Source: Cryptomeria japonica (taxonomy: Eukaryota; Streptophyta; Pinopsida; Cupressales; Cupressaceae). Taken from it: DNA of 64,000 nucleotides. The notes beneath the pieces were generated by a model, which worked only from the letters and a program-made list of their open reading frames with translations, had not been told where the DNA came from and made no database searches. The stretch's first letter is position 1. Each line of letters begins with the position of its first letter. The stretch covers positions 142,110,897 through 142,174,896 of the forward strand of contig NC_081407.1 of NCBI RefSeq assembly GCF_030272615.1, written 5' to 3'. Shown in pieces: positions 23,438 through 35,209 of the stretch. The position numbers and the translations under genes were made by a program.

Positions 23438-24740
23438 CATCTTGGATGGATCTATGTACCTCCTTTGGAGGGTCTTCGCATTTTGATCACGACTAAGGCC
23501 CATCGTGCACCTTATTTGGCACACCCTGGTGTCAAGAAGATGCATGCAGATCTTAGACAGATATATCATTGGGCTAGTATGAAATGTGACATTGCTGATT
23601 TTCTGTCAAAGTGCTTAGAATGTCAGCGGGTGAAGGTGGAGCATTAGCACCCTGCAGGGCTTTTACAGCCAAATTTGATACTGATTTGGAAATGGGATAT
23701 AATTTCCATGGATTTCAATGTAGGGTTGCCTGCTTCTTCTCATTGTCATGATGCCATCATGGTCATGGTTGATAGATTGACCAAAGTTGCTCATTGTGTT
23801 CCCATTCGATCTTCTTATACAACAGCACTGGTGGCATAAGTCTTCTTGGAAGATGTGGTGAGGTTGCATGGGATCCCAAGGCGGATCTTTTCTAATAGTG
23901 ACCCTGTCTTTACTTTAGCCTTGTGGACCTCACTTCAGCATGCTTTGGGAACCCAGTTGAACTTTAGTTCATCTTATCACCCAGAGACCGACGGTTAGAA
24001 TGAGTGTGTGAATTGGGTCTTGGAGGACATGCTTCACATGTATGTTATGGATCAGTAGTTGCGCTGGGAGGACTATCTTTGCCTTGTGAAGTTTGCTTAT
24101 AACAATGGATATCACAACTCTATAGGCATGTCTCCCTTCTAGGCATTGTATGGTCCTCCTTTCCATACACCTTTGAGTTGGGATCGATTGAAGGATAGGG
24201 GGCATTTAGGCCCGGATATGCTTCATGAGATGGAGGAACAAGTTGAGTAGATTTGTGGGCATTTGGTTGCTGCTCAGGATAGGTAGAAGAAGTATGTTGA
24301 TGCTCATAGAGTAGATCATCAATTTTCTATTGGCGACCATGTGTTCTTGAGAGTGCGTCTGCAAAAGAGTCCGATCCATTATGGAAAGGGTTCTAAGTTG
24401 GCGCCTTGTTTTGTAGGCCCTTTTGAGATTCTTGAGAGGATAGGAGTTGTTGCCTACCGTCTTGCCTTGCCACTGAGTCTATCTCGCATCCATGATGTCT
24501 TTCATGTTTCTGTTCTTCGACCTTATCATCCTGATGTGACCCATGTTCTTGATTGGAATACTTTGCAGGTCGAGGACATACAACTTTCCATGGAGCCCAT
24601 GCGCATTCTTCAGCATCAGGATTTGACCCTCAGGGGTCATACCATTGATCAGGTAAGGGTCCTATGGCACCCAAGTGATGAGACCTCAGTGACATGGGAA
24701 GATGTAGCGAAGATGAGAGAGCTTTATTCTTATCTTTTTT
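23438..24740 (+). pseudogene. Integrase and chromodomain remnant, chromovirus 2
   Basis: The zinc-binding H-H-C-C module is readable at about 23500-23640 (AHPGVKKMHADLRQ ... CLECQ). The first catalytic Asp is in ISMDF near 23700-23714. The second, expected in a SDRDP-like motif, reads Asn (AAT at 23894-23896). The third, Glu, is present at 24002-24004. The C-terminal part, open from 24341, has KLAPCFVGPFEIL (GPY/F region), HDVFHVSVLRPYHPD and then a chromodomain (VRVLWHPSDETSVTWED...LYSYLF). Stops at 23645, 23837, 23996, 24056, 24140, 24248 and 24284 break the frame. Confidence 0.9.
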
Positions 24741-24762
24741 AGGATTCCAAGAGTAAGCCTAG

Positions 24763-24777
24763 GCTTGGGGGGGAGGA
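24763..24777 (+). other. Polypurine tract, chromovirus 2
   Basis: The run TTGGGGGGGAGGA ends directly at the 3' LTR start. This is the expected place and composition for plus-strand priming. Confidence 0.75.
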
Positions 24778-27700
24778 TGTAGTACCCCTCCTTGATGAGA
24801 CTCTTTTTGTATGTTTTTGATTGATTTCAGTGGAACATTATTGTATATTGATTCAGATTTTATGTGATGTTATTTCATGCTTTATCTGGATCTGTGGTGT
24901 ATGATTTTATGTAGTATCTTAGTGATTATGATTAATGTTATTTTATGGATCATTATCATGGACTGACACTCTTACCTTATATGTGTGATGCGTTATTTAT
25001 ATGTTGCATTTTTGCATGTGTATGGGATGCAAGGGGATGATTTTCCTTCACTCACTCCGATGAGACAAGTAATGTCACAATTCTCCTTCATCGGTGTGTG
25101 CGCCGTGTTTGTTTATATACATATATTTGTCTATATGCACTTGTGGATTCTTTGGTGCAAGACATTACAGGTACTAGTACCGGGTATCGACTCCACCTGA
25201 CTTCACAGGTCTGAGCGTGCCTTATATGTCTGATGGGAGTGGAGGAGATAGTTGTTGGACCCTAACTTGACCCGCAGTTACACTCGTGTGAGTGTTGTTA
25301 GTTGGTTGTCTTTCTCGTCTAGCCGGTATGCGAGTCATAATGCTTTGGTTTGGTCATTTGTGAGTCATCATTTGATCATTCTTCGTTTTGCATGCTTTCG
25401 TTCATCTGAATGGTTATTTAATTGAATGGATGATGCTATATTATATTGGCGTAATTAGTTAATTATTATACTCTAAGATTATTGATTTAATTAAATTAAT
25501 GATTTGCTAGATTAAATGGTTAAATGGCTTATTTTATTGTGTAAGTTGCATTAATATATGTATTGTGGAAGGAAATAAATAATTGCCTAGCCATTTAAGT
25601 TTTAAATGCTTATATTGACGGAAAGTATTGCAAAAAAGGAAATGAAATAAAAAGCTTTTCTTTTTACCTTTCCATTTGACTTTTGTATTTTATTTATTGG
25701 AAAAGAATTGTTTTTGGAAAAGAGAAAATCTGATTGGTGGAGAAAACTTTTAACCTAGAAAGTTTAGGTTGAAATTATTTTTCCCATATATTCCTGGAAA
25801 TTCATGGGAAGAGGGGGCAGAAAATTTGGGAGAGAAATTTGGAAAACCATTTTGAAGGAGCTGGAATTTGATTTGGTTTGCAAGGACTGGGATTCTTCCA
25901 TCATTTTGCTTGCTAGTTTGCTTTAAGGTTGGATAGTCTCTTCTTGTTTGAAATTTAAATTTGAATATTTCAGTTGCTTCCCGTGTGTTAAAATAAATGC
26001 AAATCTCTTTGTATATTCTTGTGGAATGATTGGAATGGAAGAATAAATGCCTATTATTGTTGATTTTGTGAAACTTATATCATTGTTTTCTTATAGGAAA
26101 GAAATGGTTCATTTCTCTAGCTACTGTGTGTTTTTGTTCTTGAAAATCAACTTCTTGAATTACCTCTTCTATTTGGAAGATTGAATTAGATTTAGTTTGC
26201 TATGTGCTTCTAGTATCTAATTGCCCAAGATTTGGGGATTATGTGGGCAAAAATTGGTTATTGCCTTTTGCTAGATGCAAGGAATTCTTCTTGTGTATGG
26301 AAGTAAGGAAATTAATTTTAACCCTTCTCCTACCCATTGAATTCTTTATTGTTGCCTAAATTGATATTTATTTGGTGCTTGGGTGATTTTATTTCACCAT
26401 TTACCTTATTGGTAAATATCGCTTTGTTATTTGGATTTTGGCACTGTGTGTGTGTGTGTGCCCATGAAATGATCAGGGAATGAATCGTTTCATGTTAAAT
26501 TGATTTTGTATCATATTATTTTTAAATGCTATGGAGGCATGAAATTATTTCATTATATGGACCTTACCTTACCCCATGGCAGGCTAGCCCCACCAAACAG
26601 GTCGGTAGTGTCTGCTACCCACAAGTAGCAATACTATCAGTCGATAGTACTACTACACAGTAGCAACACTACCGGCCGGTAGGACTACTACCGAACGGTA
26701 GAAGTACTACCGGACGGTAGGACTGCTACTAGTTGGTAGCAGTGCTACTGGTTAGTAGCACCTGTTACCGGCGGTAGCAACACTATCGGTCGACAACAGT
26801 ACTACCGATGATAGTGCCTGCTGCCTCGGCAGCAACACTATTGCAGGTTGCCCTTGGTCTCCGTGTGACACTTGTACCCTCACGGTGCAACTTGTTTTGT
26901 GCCGTGAATTTTAGTTGTATAAAATGGAATACTTTTAAAGTTGTCTTTTTAAATGTTAAATTAAGATAGTAATTTCCAAATGATTTTTATTATGTGGTTT
27001 AATAAATTTATCTATGGCAATCAAGGTATGAATTAGTAATTCAAATTGGTAAATTTGGATATATTCTGGAAAAGAATTGAGATGCCTATTAGGAATTCAT
27101 GTTTTATTCGGTTGAATATTTAATGTGGATTTTATTCTTGATGGAATAATGATTTGGAAATTGAATAGATGTGAATATCATAAAAGAGTGTTTATTTAAT
27201 TTTCAATCAATGAAGTTGCAAGTGCTTATGATGCTGATTTTCTAAAAGATTGTTTGAGTGCAAACTTAGTGAAATTAGCTTTCCTTGCAAAGAGTTATAT
27301 TGTGTTATTTCTGGTCTATGGTTCAGTTGTCATGAGGTGGCGTATTTGGTACCTTTGACCAAGTGATATATGATGACTTCGTTGTCTTAACCATGTAGTG
27401 TCTTTGCCTTATGGTTAACCAAGAGTCAGTATGTCCTTGTTTTGACCACTTGTTTTTGGATAGTGGTGTTATGGCTGTCTACTTCGCCATAGGGTCCTCA
27501 TGGAGTGACCATGTTTGTTTAGTGTCCTTTGAGAGAGTGGCTTTCGAGTGGGGGTCGCACCTAAAGTGGTTGGCAAGATAACCCATTGAAAGTCAAATAA
27601 TAAAGTGATAATCTAATTAATTGATTAGGTGGGTAGTTCATAACATTAAATAAGATATTGTACCTCGTGCATAGGTGAGTGCTTATACAAGGCTCATAAT

Positions 27701-28633
27701 GTAGTGAGAAGGCCTGGAATGGAAAACCGACCACCTTGTCTTCACGAAAGGTTGGTAGGGTCCTCATGAGACTTAGTTGGAGCCGGAGGTTCGGGAGAGG
27801 TTACCAGGATAACCCAGGATGGGGGTCAGGACCTATGGAGGCCGACCATGGTAACCATCATAAGCTATGCGATGACACTCTCTCTTTAGGTTCACTTGTG
27901 TATTATTGATGTTGAGTCACCTGGATATTGTGGAGTTATATTGTGCTGTCATGTAGTCATATTGTTTTGTCGACCATGTCATGCTTTTGCCTACTTGAGG
28001 GTCCTCTGCTATCTCCTAGCACGATGGGGTGATTTCTAGTTTAGATCACATGGTCGGGTGGTAGTGCCACTTCCCATCGGATGTTCTTATTCGTACCTTC
28101 ATGCGAGGATTGGCTTCGCATGTGTTTCTGTGGTTCGTGGCTCATGCTTATCTCATATTTGGAGATTATTGTTATTTGGAGACCTATGTGATACTTGTAT
28201 CATGATCTTATGTAACCTTGTATTTGGTTAAGTTGTATCTTTATATGTATATTGAGAAGCCATGTATTGGAAGAGCAATGTAATCCTAAGTTTGGGATGT
28301 TATTTATCAGCTTTCGTTATGGTTGTGTAAATGCTTATTGAAGAGAAATTATAATGTATCCTTTCAATCTTTCAATTGTGTAATCTGTTATTGCATATGG
28401 CTTAATATGTTCTATGAGTTTTGATGGATTATTGGATTAATTGTAATTGTGGAATTTATCTTTTGGTTTTAATTCTTCGTTGGTAACCCTTAAGGAATTC
28501 TAGTGTAAGTCTTTTGCTTGTGTTTTATCGTGCATGTTGTGTTTAATGCACTTATTATCTTTATACTTTAAAAAAAAAAATTGTTTCACCCTTGTTGTGA
28601 GTTTTCCTTTGGGGTTCCTAGCGGGGCATTACA
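24778..28633 (+). repeat. 3' LTR of chromovirus 2 (3,856 bp)
   Basis: Matches 16022-19917 throughout, with many C/T and G/A differences. It ends GGGGCATTACA, followed by the TSD CATTC. Confidence 0.92.
26600..26840. repeat. Palindromic minisatellite within the 3' LTR
   Basis: Counterpart of 17861-18142, about 40 bp shorter and more diverged. Several units have lost a CpG. Confidence 0.78.
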
Positions 28634-28638
28634 CATTC

Positions 28639-30088
28639 TCCTAGACTATTTCTCATATGTTTCCTCCCCATAATTGCAGTTGGCCCCCAAAAGAAAAACC
28701 ATGATTGCATAAGAAAGATTATAATCTTCTTCAATGCTTTAGAGTTATGCAGAAGTATATTTATACTTACTCTTAAATAGGTTTTGATCCACAAAAGTTT
28801 ATGAGTTCAATCCAAATTTTGTGAATTGGATTATATGATAAATATATTATCTAAAATTTAAAATGATAATTATTTAAAAATATTACATACAAATTTATAT
28901 TTTTATTTATTTAGATATATAACTATTTACTATTTTATTTACCAAAATACATTATAAGTAATTTTAAAAATAAACCTTTTAAATTAAAAAAATAGAAAAA
29001 CAAAGAAAAGTACAATTGATATATAGTGATATCTTTGAGCATGTTTTACATAGAATTTCTAAAGATAGGTATATTAGTTAATTTATTTTACTTAATTTAA
29101 ATGTGCAAATAATTTTTTTTTAAAATCTTACTTTATAAAAATTCACAATTTTTAAATAAAACATATTCTGGAAGTAAATCATGAAGAATCCCTCAGTTGT
29201 GCCTTATATGCTTTTGGCGAAAGTATAGGTCCTTCAAACATAGAGACAATCTAGAATAAATTCAAAGCTATATCTTTTCTCATATCATATGAGAGCATTC
29301 AGTCTCCAAACACTAGTTGTAGGAAAAGAGTGTTGGAAAGCTCGATGCGTTCCAAAATTGCCCACTATAGTATCTTGTCTTCTCGCCAGTATCCTAAGGA
29401 ATGCAAGATCCATCATATTCGTGCTAAGACAAATTTAGTAGAGAGAAATATCAAGGATGTGATTCGGGATTAGCATTCCCTTTCTCCTAATATTGGTGTC
29501 TCTTTTTTGCTCATTATTTTGCTCCAACTTATATACTCTCCTTTTTGTTTGGCCTCCTAGTATGTCTTGTATATACTCCATATCATGTCATGTATATCTT
29601 GTGGTTGAGCACTACTCCCACTTTTGGTAATAGTTTTTATATATGTTTTCAATAAAAAATTTGACTTAGATATAGTATGTCTTGCTTCGTCATGCTCAAC
29701 TTAGGGGTGAACATGGCTCCATTTTTTGGTCAATTAGTTAAGTTCTCATGGTCTTATTCCCTGTATAGGTTGTGGTGGAGCAGGGATCCCACCTTTCAGC
29801 TGGGTTGACTCACCTCGCAGTTGAGCTTGGCTCCATGTCTTTTGCTAGGTCATTACCAACTCTAGGTTTGCATCAGCTCTTACTTTTAATGTACTTAAAT
29901 CCTTCTATATTAATATAATTATATTCTTCAACATTCTGCCTTAAAAAAATATATATTTCTTTTGTTATGAGTTTAGATAAAATAATTTAAACTTATTAAA
30001 ATTTAACTTTAAATTCTATTGATTTCTTGTAATTCTCATGCAATCTATGTTCAAAATGAAAATATTACACAATTAATTCATTTGAAGA
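28639..30088. other. Unassigned DNA with an AT-rich core
   Basis: 28800-29170 is very AT-rich. 29200-29660 and 29680-29960 each end in a short AT-rich, A-run-containing tail and read somewhat like LINE 3' ends. No reverse transcriptase motif is visible, so I do not call them. Confidence 0.35.
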
Positions 30089-31235
30089 TGTAGCGTCCTA
30101 AATTGTACTCTCTTACATTTTTGAACTCATTTGGGCCCTCACCTTGGTGTTCATCTTCTGAGACCTGATTGGAGCCATGATTTTTCTCACACCATGCACC
30201 AAACTTAATATTTTCATCATATGCACTTTTTCCCCTAAGCTATTGAGTCCTTAATCAGCTAGGACCAGAGCGTCCATGCCTTGGTCCTCCCAATTAGGGC
30301 CCATTTTGGGGCCTCATAATGGTAACTTGAAATGGGTAGGAACCTGGATCTTGTGTCGTCTCATGTCAAAAAATTAATTTGTTTGATAACTAAGCATGTA
30401 TAAAAGGAGGTCTACCCCTCTCATATTGATATGTACATTCAGTCAATCACACATTCATATCAAGCATTCATTCAAATTCAAGTGTGCAAGCAATTAGTCT
30501 TCTTTCAAGAATTGGAGCAGAGGTGAAGTCAAGATTCAAGATTTGGAGATGACATTCATGTTCTATGTTTTATGAAGAATATCTACATGAAACCCTAATT
30601 CCTTGTGAAGACAAATAAAACTTCATAAAAAACTATATTATTAGTGTTTCAGACATTTTCAACATTTCTCTCAAAAAGAAATCATTTCCAGTAGAACAAT
30701 TCTATTTCATGGTTAATACCAAAATCGGGGTTTGACCTAAGGCAAACCCCTTATTCCCAATCATTTTTCTTTCTCTACTATGTGCAGGAATAGGTACAAA
30801 GTTGTAATTTTCAAGATTGACATTATTCACAAAGACGGACAAGTTCCCCTTTGGATGGAAAGAAGTTCGAAGAACCAAAGCAACGGGCATTCTGGTCTCG
30901 ACAATTCAAATCGACCTTCTAGGAATGTATCTGAACACTCACATATTGCTTAGATCCAAGTTTGTGGATTTGTTTGAGGATTGTAGCTCACTGTTTATGC
31001 ATAATTACTTCAATTTACACACATTTACCCTAATTTCAGCATTTTTATAATTTAACTCAGAAAGAGAGAATAAAAATCTGACCAGTGAATCTAATCAGAA
31101 TTCTCAACCCTATCTTTGTTGGATTGAGGCTAGATTAATTGGATTCACCCCTATTTAATGTAATTGGTCCCTAAGCAAAAATTAGCAGTTTTACTACACC
31201 TAGTGGTGGAAACCCTAATTTTTTACCACATTACA
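30089..31235 (+). mobile_element. LTR of a third Ty3/gypsy-like element (other LTR absent)
   Basis: Starts TGTAGCGTCCTAAATTG and ends CCACATTACA. It is followed at once by TTTTGGTGAACCCGAC, which has the position and form of a PBS. A TATA box (TATAAAAGG) lies at 30399-30407. The TGTAG...TACA ends and the TGGTG-type PBS resemble plant TAT-lineage gypsy elements, a tentative link. The internal region runs only to 32261, where a Copia-type LTR cuts it. Confidence 0.6.
30399..30407 (+). promoter_or_regulatory. TATA box in LTR
   Basis: TATAAAAGG, 311 bp into the LTR and followed by a pyrimidine-rich CTACCCCTCTC. This is a good plant core-promoter match. Confidence 0.55.
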
Positions 31236-31767
31236 TTTTGGTGAACCCGACAACTTACACCTTAATTTATTATTTATGCTTTCATATCTTTGTTTATGCC
31301 TTTTCAAATTCAAATTTACATTTACAAGTTTTATTTTCAATTGAATTACAAAAATTTAGAGGTTAAATTTTCAAAAACCCCAAATTTTTAATTTGAAAAT
31401 TGAACTTGTGAGTTGTCTAATTTGGATTCATTATTTTAGATCTAATTACTTATACAATTTAAAATTCAAATTTGCACTTATGAATCTAATTTTCAATCCA
31501 ATTTCATAAATCTAGAGGTTAAATTCATAAAAACCCTAATTTATAATTCTAAAATTTACTTGTGGGTTGCATAATTTTTTCAAATCTATTTTCAAATATA
31601 TATTTATGATATGCCATGCTATGATTTAGAGGCATTTATCTTTCAAAATCATAAATCACATAGCTTAATTAATTGGTTAATCAATCACTTTTATAAAATT
31701 TAGCATTGTTAAATCACAATTTTCAATTTCAAATTTAAATTTCCCTCCTTTGTGCATAAGTTTTACT

Positions 31768-32261
31768 ATGATTAGTCCTACCTACAATATTCCTGTGAGA
31801 AGAAGTTGTAGAATTAAGGCTTCCCAAGGTTTAATTACTAAGGATATGGAGCCTAATTTGGAGAATTTATTTTATGAGAATGTTGGTGGTTCATCTAACC
31901 CAACAAATGATGCCAGTTGTCTTCATTCTTTTCATATTCTCATGAGATGCAAATGAATTTCTAACTAGGGTTTTTGCTGATCAATTGGAGAATATTGACA
32001 ATGAATTTGAAAATCTTCAACAATGGATGGGTCAAAAATACTCGGAAAGTGAGGCAATCTCATTGATTGAACAATTACAAAGAATGGTTCAAAGTGATAA
32101 ACTTGGTATTGATTTGTTGCATGGCCTTTCTCATATTGTTGGCACTAATATCATGCCTATTAAAAGTTGTGTTGAAGTCCTTGGTTACACTCAAGCTAGT
32201 AGTCAATTCAATCATTCTATTCCTATGCATGCGTCCTTGCCTAGTGTGCCTATTGGCAATA
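31768..32261 (+). pseudogene. gag-like N-terminal fragment of the third element
   Basis: The frame from 31768 (MISPTYNIPVRRSCRI...) runs about 60 codons. It is continued in another frame from about 31960 (ADQLENIDNEFENLQQWMGQKYSESEAIS...) to 32261, where it is cut by the Copia-type LTR. The composition is natural and it sits where gag should be, about 530 bp after the PBS. I see no diagnostic motif, so gag is inferred from position only. Confidence 0.4.
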
Positions 32262-33399
32262 TGCTGAAATTGCTTATGTGTTGTCATTGATGTCAACACT
32301 GTGCTCCAGTTGGATATGGTTCTTTCCCGGTTGGTTACTGTTATCCTAGTTGGACTTGGTTATCTGTAATTCTAATTCGGTATGATCAGATTGGTTATTT
32401 CGGTTTTGGATGGTTATCCAGGTTGGTTATATGCTTGTCACATTTAGTTGGTTCATGATTTGGTGCTTTGGAAGCTATCGCTTATGTTCTAGATTACTGG
32501 TTGGTATTTCCTGGTACCGATTGGCTTTACCGGTTGGTGATATTCGATGATTTGGTTAACTAATTTTAGTCTGTCTTATAGAAATGGTTCCTAACGCGTT
32601 GAAGGTGCTTCTTGATTGTGTCCTAATTGTTTGGTAGCTTTGCATTGGCTGGCGTGATGATTTGGTGGTCCTATTTGGATCTGATTGATTATTCTATGTT
32701 ATTTCACTGAGGGTTTCTACCGGTTGGTGAAACGTATTGATATAGGTCTTAGCGAAATTTATGGTGGATATAATTGATTGGGAATTTTAATTAGGCCCAT
32801 GCTATGTAATGTAAATCATAATATTGGTATGGTGGTATCGTGTGATGTAGTTTTTGTAATTATGGTTTATGTGTTTAGGGTTTAGTCGACCTTGTTATCA
32901 AGGTTGGTGATTTGTATTATGTAATTTAGATGTCAGTATGGCTATGTCTGCATTATCTAAGAGAGGTAATTGTGCGGACAAGGTTATATCATTCAGCGAA
33001 GGGTTGCGAAGGTTTTGGTGTTGCACGACAGACAGCTATGCTTAACCGAAACTGTATCAAGCATTAGGAGATGCTACTTTCACAGTTTATTTTCTTCGGA
33101 TTGTAGTTCGATGTTTATGTAAGTCAGTGAAACTTTTTTTGTGATGAGAAGTGAGCTCTAGGCGGTTGGCCTGATTGCAAGTGCAATCCCCATTGTAATT
33201 ATTTCACATACTGCTACAAAAGTATTATCTGACTGTCCTGCCATGGTTTTTCCCTTTACCAGGTTTTCCATGTCAAAAATATTGGTGTTGTGTGTTATGT
33301 GCTTTCATACTTTATCTTTCACTGTGCTGTGTATATTGTGCTTTGGTAAATGGTTTATAACAAATAGAAAATGTGAAAGAATTGATTAAAAAACAAGTG
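32262..33399 (+). mobile_element. Copia-type LTR inside the gag-like fragment
   Basis: Begins TGCTGAAATTGCTTATGTG, then TTGTCATTGATGTCAACAC. The TGGTTTTTCCC...GGTTTTCCATGT...GGTGT block is at 33243-33288. The same landmarks are present in 323-1541 (minus strand). CAATA occurs before it (32257-32261) and at 33400-33404, a possible TSD, although the terminal CA is not intact there. The C-rich end seen in the other copies is missing. Confidence 0.55.
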
Positions 33400-33404
33400 C
33401 AATA

Positions 33405-34165
33405 AAATCATACCTTAGATGACAAATTGAAAAAAAAATTACCCCCAAATCGGATTTTAATATTTTTGCATAGCTTGTGGGTAAAAAATGACCCACAAGC
33501 TGTCACAGTGGGTATAAAAATACCCACATGAACCAAATATCTAATTTAATCAAATATCCAATTCCTAAAAGTTTTTATGCCATGCGTTTAATATATAATA
33601 TATAAATATAATGGCCAGATGTACTGACATCCAAGCTAGACAAAAAGTCAACATGGATTTTTTGCATTTTTAGGCGAGTGGAGAAGGCAAGTTTTTTTAT
33701 ATTGCCACTTTTTTGTCCCTTATGATCCTACACATACCCCCAATTAAATTCAAAAATAAAAATAAAATCTTTTTATTTTGTTACTCAAATACTATAGATT
33801 CAAATCCAACTCGTTATTATAATTGTAATTTTATTTTTCAATTAATAAAATGTAATTATTAAATAAATTGATGTTCTCCCTCTATCTTAAAATTCTATAC
33901 ATAATGATTTTCATAATAAAAATGAATGCACCTCTTTAAATTTGTATCCATGTCCTACAATGAAGTTGAATATTATAATAAAATTTAAAATTTATAGCTC
34001 ACTATTTAAAATGAAGGATAGTTTCACCATTTTAAAATATAAAATAAATGTTTAAAAATCTTAACAAATGGGCCCACAACTATATATGTAAAACAATCCC
34101 AAACATCATATTCCATTTCACAAGGATCATTTATTTATCTTTTTCTTGTCATCTTACTCTTTAAA
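33405..34165. other. AT-rich DNA with two adjacent hairpins
   Basis: No gene is seen. 33473-33500 (GCTTGTGGGT / ACCCACAAGC) and 33508-33527 (GTGGGTA / TACCCAC) are two inverted repeats 7 bp apart sharing a GTGGGT core. Confidence 0.5.
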
Positions 34166-34169
34166 AATC

Positions 34170-35200
34170 TATAGTGCAAGCCCTTCCTATTTATATTTTT
34201 ATGGTTCTTTTTGCCCCTAAAAGTTTCTTAAAGGATTTTGATTCTCTCTTGAGGAAATTTTTATGGACCACACACTTGGATATTAACAAAAAGAATCTCG
34301 TTAGTTGGGATGGTGTTTGTCACCCTAAGAGGTATGGTGGTCTTGGCTGTGAAGATGAATAGTCAAGATTTAGCCTCAAAAATTTACTAGAGACGGTTTA
34401 TTCAGCAAACAACCTTGGGCAAGGATTATACTCATAAATTTCTTCATGGAATTGGTTCTTAGAAGGTTTCAAGATTTGATTTTACAAGGAAAGATTCTCT
34501 GATATATAATACTCTCAATAAGGGTACTTCCCTTGTTTAGAAACATCTTTTTTGGATCGTGAATTCTAGAGATGAAGCTCTCTTTTGGACTAATTCTTTG
34601 GATCTTCACTGTCCAACCTTTTTCTCTTTTCCTAGGATTCACCTATTGAGTAATCTTTTTATGGTGGCTAGATGGCGTAAAATTGTTGATTTTGAGGAAT
34701 GTCATCAAATGGGGCATGCTTCCCTTTATATTCAAAATATATAAGTAGTTGGCCTCTAGGTTAGATCGTGAATCTCAATCTCTTATTTCTTCTACTTTGT
34801 CTAATCAACATTATTCTTCCTTATGTAGGAGTGATACTTGGCTTGGGGTTTTGACCCTAAGGGGGTTTACTTTATTTCTAGTGGTTATCGAATGTTAGAA
34901 TGTAAAATGCATGAGTTGGAGGATTTTTATTGGTAGAAAAGAATACAGAATAAATTTCGTTGGTCCAAATGTAACTTATTTGTTTGGCTTCTTAGTCAAA
35001 ATAAGCCTCTTACTTGGGAAAATATTAGAAAATAGGGATTTCAAGGCCCTTCTAAGCATTATCTTTGTGGGTTTCATGAAGAGGATTCTTCCCACCTTTT
35101 CATTCAATGTTCCTCTTATCTAGGTCTTTGGGCTATCCATGCTACTTCTTTGTTTGATTTTTGGACTCACTTGGCTTGGCCTCCTACTAAGTTACTTTAA
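34170..35200 (+). pseudogene. LINE ORF2 3' fragment (5'-truncated)
   Basis: The tail of an L1-type non-LTR retrotransposon ORF2. ALPIYIFMVLFAPKSFL...RKFLW and WDGVCHPKRYGGLGC at 34174-34350 are the conserved end of the LINE RT region. Further on, after several frame changes, 34950-35130 encodes the zinc-binding zf-RVT domain (WSKCNLFVWLL, then YLCGFHEEDSSHLFIQCSSY). Stops lie near 34360, 34440 and 34520. The upstream RT with its catalytic box is absent, as expected for 5'-truncated copies. Confidence 0.8.
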
Positions 35201-35209
35201 AGACCTCCA

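Larger units (their letters stand above)
16022..28633 (+). mobile_element. Ty3/gypsy chromovirus, element 2 (12.6 kb, ~3.9-kb LTRs)
   Basis: Complete but decayed element: 5' LTR 16022-19917, PBS from 19918, internal 19918-24777, 3' LTR 24778-28633. The TSD CATTC is perfect (16017-16021 and 28634-28638). The LTRs (3,896 and 3,856 bp) are far longer than those of most chromoviruses, and together exceed the internal region. The C-terminal chromodomain with a final MRELYSYLF-type ending resembles the Tekay/Del group. Most stops are TAG at positions where Gln is expected. The element interrupts the region carrying the G-patch repeats. Confidence 0.92.

Noticed and set aside
29200-29960. Two possible LINE 3' ends
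   Set aside because: Only an AT-rich tail is suggestive. No RT, zf-RVT or RNase H motif could be read.
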